Source: DATLZM01 sp035559315 (lineage in GTDB: Bacteria > Actinomycetota > UBA4738 > HRBIN12). Taken from it: DNA of 6,923 nucleotides. Positions 4,793 to 6,923 of the stretch are shown here, in pieces. Location: the NCBI GenBank assembly GCA_035559315.1, contig DATMBJ010000012.1, positions 1 to 6,923 of the forward strand, read 5' to 3'. The position numbers and the translations under genes were made by a program. Position 1 is the first letter of the stretch, and each line of letters starts with the position of its first letter. The notes under the pieces are model-generated. The model saw only the letters and a program-made list of their open reading frames with translations, was not told the DNA's origin and ran no database searches.

Positions 4793-6814
4793 GTGCGGAA
4801 CAGGCTCCCGACGCTCGCGCTCCTGCTGGCCCTGCTCGCGGCGTGGGCGCCGCCCGGGCCGGCGACCGCGGGGCCGGTGCTCGGCCAGTTCGTCGTCCGC
4901 TGCCCGTACTCCCACACGCTCCCCGACGACCCGATCGTGTTCCCGGGCCTCCCCGGCGCGTCCCACCCCCACGACTTCTTCGGCAACGTCACGGCGGACG
5001 CGTCCTCCACCTACGACTCGATGCTCCTCGGGGCCACCACCTGCCGGGTCCCGAGCGACACCGCCGGGTACTGGACCCCCACGGCGTACCTCGACGGGGA
5101 GCCCGTCGTCCCACCCGTGATGCGGATCTACTACCTCGGTCACCCCACGGGGAGGGTGGAGACGATCCCGCCCGGCCTCCAGATGATCGGGGGGAACCGG
5201 GACGCGACCTCGCCCGAGGAGAACCCCCACGTGCGCTGGTCCTGCGGGCAGACCGTGGAGGTCCGCACGCCGCTCGAGGCCGCCCCCTACGACTGCACCC
5301 CGTGGGCCGGCTACCGGTTCGTCGACGGGGTCGTGGCGCACATCGACTTCCCCCGCTGCTGGGACGGGGTGGGGTTCACCCCCGAGCACGTCGTGTACGA
5401 GGTGAACGGGAGCTGCCCCGCCGGGTTCCGCCACCTGCTCCCCGAGATCAGCGAGCGGATCCACTTCCACGTGATGGACCCCACCGGCCCCGACGGGACC
5501 GTCCGTCTCACGCTCTCGAGCGGGCCCTACTACACGATGCACGGGGACTTCTGGAACACCTGGCAGCAGCCCCGGCTCGACCAGCTGGTCCGGGACTGCA
5601 TCGTGGCCCGGGTCCATTGCGGCGGGCTGTTCGAGGGCGCCGAGCTCTCCTGGGCCCGGGGCTTCGGGACCGGGGCCGCGGAGGCCGCGACGGCGGTCGC
5701 GGCCGACGCCTCGGGGGCCGTGGTCGCGGGCTGGACCGAGGGGGCCCTCCCGGGGAAGCGGTCCTCGGGCGGGCGCGACGCCTTCCTGCGCCGTTCCGAC
5801 GGGGAGGGCGGGGTGGCCTGGATCCGGCAGTTCGGCACGCCCGGGAGCGACGAGGCGACGGCGGTGGCGGTGGACCGCTCCGGGGTCTACGTGGCCGGGA
5901 CCACCACCGGCCGGTTCCCCGGGGAGCGCCGGGGCGGCGGCGAGGACGTCTTCGTCCGGCGGTACTCGCCCGAGGGCAGGCTCCTCTGGCAGCTCCAGCT
6001 CGGCACGTCCGACCCGGACCGGGCCGCGGCCATCGCCGCGGAGGGCGGCTCGGTCTGGGTGGCGGGGACGACGTGGGGGAGGTTCCCCGGCGAGCGGCGG
6101 GGGGGCGGGGCCGACGCGTTCGTCGCGAGGCTCGACGCGGCCGGGGCGCCGCGTTGGGTCCGCCAGATCGGCGGGCCCGGCGACGACCTGGGGCTCGCGC
6201 TCGACGTCCGCGACGGGCGGGCCTACCTCGCCGGGGCGACGGACGGGCCGCTCGCGCAGGAGCCGCCGATCGGGGGGACCGACGGGTTCGTGGTCGCGCT
6301 CCGGGCGACGGGCTCCCTGGCCTGGGTCGACCGGATCGGGACCCCGGGCCTGGACGAGGCCAGGGGGGTCGCGGCGGGCCGCCGGGCGCTCTACGTGGCG
6401 GGGGCGACCGACGGGGCCCTCGCCGAGGGCGGGGCCGGGGGGCTCGACGGCTTCCTCCGCCGCTACCTGCCGGGCGGGGCGGAGCGCTGGACGCGGCGGT
6501 TCGGGACCCCGGGCGAGGACGCGGCCTCCGCGGTGGAGGTCCGGGGCGCGGCGGTCCACGTGGCGGGCACCACCGGGGGGACCCTCCCCGGGCAGGCATC
6601 GGCGGGGGAGGCCGACGCGTTCGTCCGCCGGTTCGACACGAAGGGCGTGGACCTGTGGACCGTGCAGTTCGGCACGTCCGGCCCGGACGAGGCCCTCGGC
6701 GTCGCCCTGGACGCGGCGGGCGCGTGGGTCGCGGGCCGCACGTGGGGGGCGTTCGAGGGGGACCCGGCCCCGGGGGATGCCGACGCCTTCCTGGCGCGGC
6801 TGCGGTTCGTCTGA
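4793..6814 (+). CDS. Secreted DUF1996 protein fused to a seven-repeat beta-propeller
   Basis: Protein of 673 residues. Residues 1-26 form a Sec-type signal peptide (RNR, a Leu/Ala core, then ATA before Gly27), so it is exported. Residues about 30-278 match DUF1996 (PF09362), a domain of unknown function found in fungi and actinobacteria: CPYSHTLPDDPIVFPG from Cys37, SHPHDFFGN at 57-65, DTAGYWTPT at 89-97, FPRCWDG at 186-192 and MHGDFWNTW at 249-257. This domain holds all eight cysteines of the protein (37, 84, 151, 168, 189, 208, 269, 276), enough for four disulfides. Residues 287-673 are seven SBBP-type repeats with no cysteine, enough for one complete seven-bladed propeller. The conserved His58, His60, Asp61, His250 and Asp252 could bind a metal or act in catalysis, but no activity is known to me. 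GTG at 4793 lacks a strong ribosome site yet sits exactly before the signal peptide. A lipoprotein gene follows after 5 bases. Confidence 0.88.
   Translation: MRNRLPTLALLLALLAAWAPPGPATAGPVLGQFVVRCPYSHTLPDDPIVFPGLPGASHPHDFFGNVTADASSTYDSMLLGATTCRVPSDTAGYWTPTAYLDGEPVVPPVMRIYYLGHPTGRVETIPPGLQMIGGNRDATSPEENPHVRWSCGQTVEVRTPLEAAPYDCTPWAGYRFVDGVVAHIDFPRCWDGVGFTPEHVVYEVNGSCPAGFRHLLPEISERIHFHVMDPTGPDGTVRLTLSSGPYYTMHGDFWNTWQQPRLDQLVRDCIVARVHCGGLFEGAELSWARGFGTGAAEAATAVAADASGAVVAGWTEGALPGKRSSGGRDAFLRRSDGEGGVAWIRQFGTPGSDEATAVAVDRSGVYVAGTTTGRFPGERRGGGEDVFVRRYSPEGRLLWQLQLGTSDPDRAAAIAAEGGSVWVAGTTWGRFPGERRGGGADAFVARLDAAGAPRWVRQIGGPGDDLGLALDVRDGRAYLAGATDGPLAQEPPIGGTDGFVVALRATGSLAWVDRIGTPGLDEARGVAAGRRALYVAGATDGALAEGGAGGLDGFLRRYLPGGAERWTRRFGTPGEDAASAVEVRGAAVHVAGTTGGTLPGQASAGEADAFVRRFDTKGVDLWTVQFGTSGPDEALGVALDAAGAWVAGRTWGAFEGDPAPGDADAFLARLRFV
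5651..6811 (+). repeat. Seven tandem SBBP-type propeller repeats (about 56 codons each)
   Basis: Protein-level tandem repeats starting with Trp at 5651, 5819, 5987, 6155, 6323, 6488 and 6656. Lengths are 56, 56, 56, 56, 55, 56 and 52 residues. The consensus is W-x-R-x-FGTPG-x-DEA-x-AVAVD, then VYVAGTT-x-G-x-FPG, then GG-x-DAFVRR and an aspartate-glycine turn. Blades 2 and 3 share an identical FPGERRGGG loop, so they probably come from the most recent duplication. The last repeat ends at the protein C-terminus without the next Trp strand, as expected if the strand before repeat 1 closes the ring. Confidence 0.85.
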
Positions 6815-6819
6815 TCCCG

Positions 6820-6923
6820 ATGCGCGCGCCCCGCCGCCTCCTCCCCGCGCTCCTGGCCGGGCTGCTCGCGGCGTGCGCCGCGGCGGGGCCGCCCGCGGGG
6901 GAACGCCCCGGGCGCGGCGAGGG
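6820..6923 (+). CDS. Lipoprotein, N-terminal part only (cut by window end)
   Basis: An open frame starts at ATG 6820, 5 bases after the stop of the DUF1996 gene, and runs off the window after 34 complete codons. The first 19 residues are a clear lipoprotein signal: MRAPRR, a Leu/Ala hydrophobic core, and the lipobox LAAC with Cys19 as the lipid-bearing residue. Ala, Gly and Pro residues follow, as in the linker of many surface lipoproteins. The mature domain lies outside the window, so function cannot be given. No clear Shine-Dalgarno is seen, and the short gap suggests translational coupling to the gene before it. It is most likely cotranscribed, giving two exported products from one unit. 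Confidence 0.7.
   Translation, partial: MRAPRRLLPALLAGLLAACAAAGPPAGERPGRGE

Noticed and set aside
4019..6559. An 846-residue minus-strand open frame running through the DUF1996 gene into the OsmC-family gene
   Set aside because: Only its last 133 residues look like a real protein. The rest is a Pro/Arg/Gly-rich antisense shadow of the DUF1996 gene, caused by high G+C with few stop codons.

Overview
This is a very G+C-rich bacterial window (roughly three quarters G+C by eye). Third codon positions are nearly always G or C, GTG starts are common, and several genes have a TANNNT -10 element just upstream without a clear -35. This fits a high-GC Actinomycetota-like lineage, possibly a deep-branching or uncultured one. 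No marker gene here fixes the taxon more closely. I see no tRNA, rRNA, CRISPR array, insertion sequence or phage gene.

Layout. (1) At 94-2278, two co-directional genes encode a zinc-dependent betaine-homocysteine methyltransferase-like enzyme and a flavin-dependent sarcosine / N-methyl amino acid oxidase-like enzyme. They look like a small methylated-amine operon, preceded by a TAGGAT -10 element and followed by a strong G+C stem-loop at 2286-2316. (2) At 2361-3961, purE and purK, 5 bases apart, encode the two-step carboxylation of aminoimidazole ribonucleotide in purine synthesis, with their own -10 element (TACCAT). (3) At 4019-4420 on the minus strand lies an OsmC/Ohr-family protein, convergent with purK and apparently read from a leaderless transcript. 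(4) Divergent from it, at 4478-4744, a small protein of 88 residues carries four CxxC zinc knuckles; I cannot assign a function. (5) At 4793-6814 a secreted protein of 673 residues joins a DUF1996 domain to exactly seven propeller (SBBP-type) repeats. It is followed after 5 bases by the start of a lipoprotein gene (6820 to the window edge).

How the genes work together. The first pair can move a methyl group from a betaine-like donor to homocysteine, making methionine, and oxidatively demethylate an N-methyl amino acid such as sarcosine. A dimethylglycine-demethylating step would still be needed between them if the donor is glycine betaine. purE-purK is housekeeping. The last two genes both encode exported proteins and may form an envelope or extracellular unit that continues beyond the window. 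The least explained parts are the DUF1996-propeller fusion with its lipoprotein neighbour, the four-CxxC protein, and the changed active-site residues in the first two enzymes.
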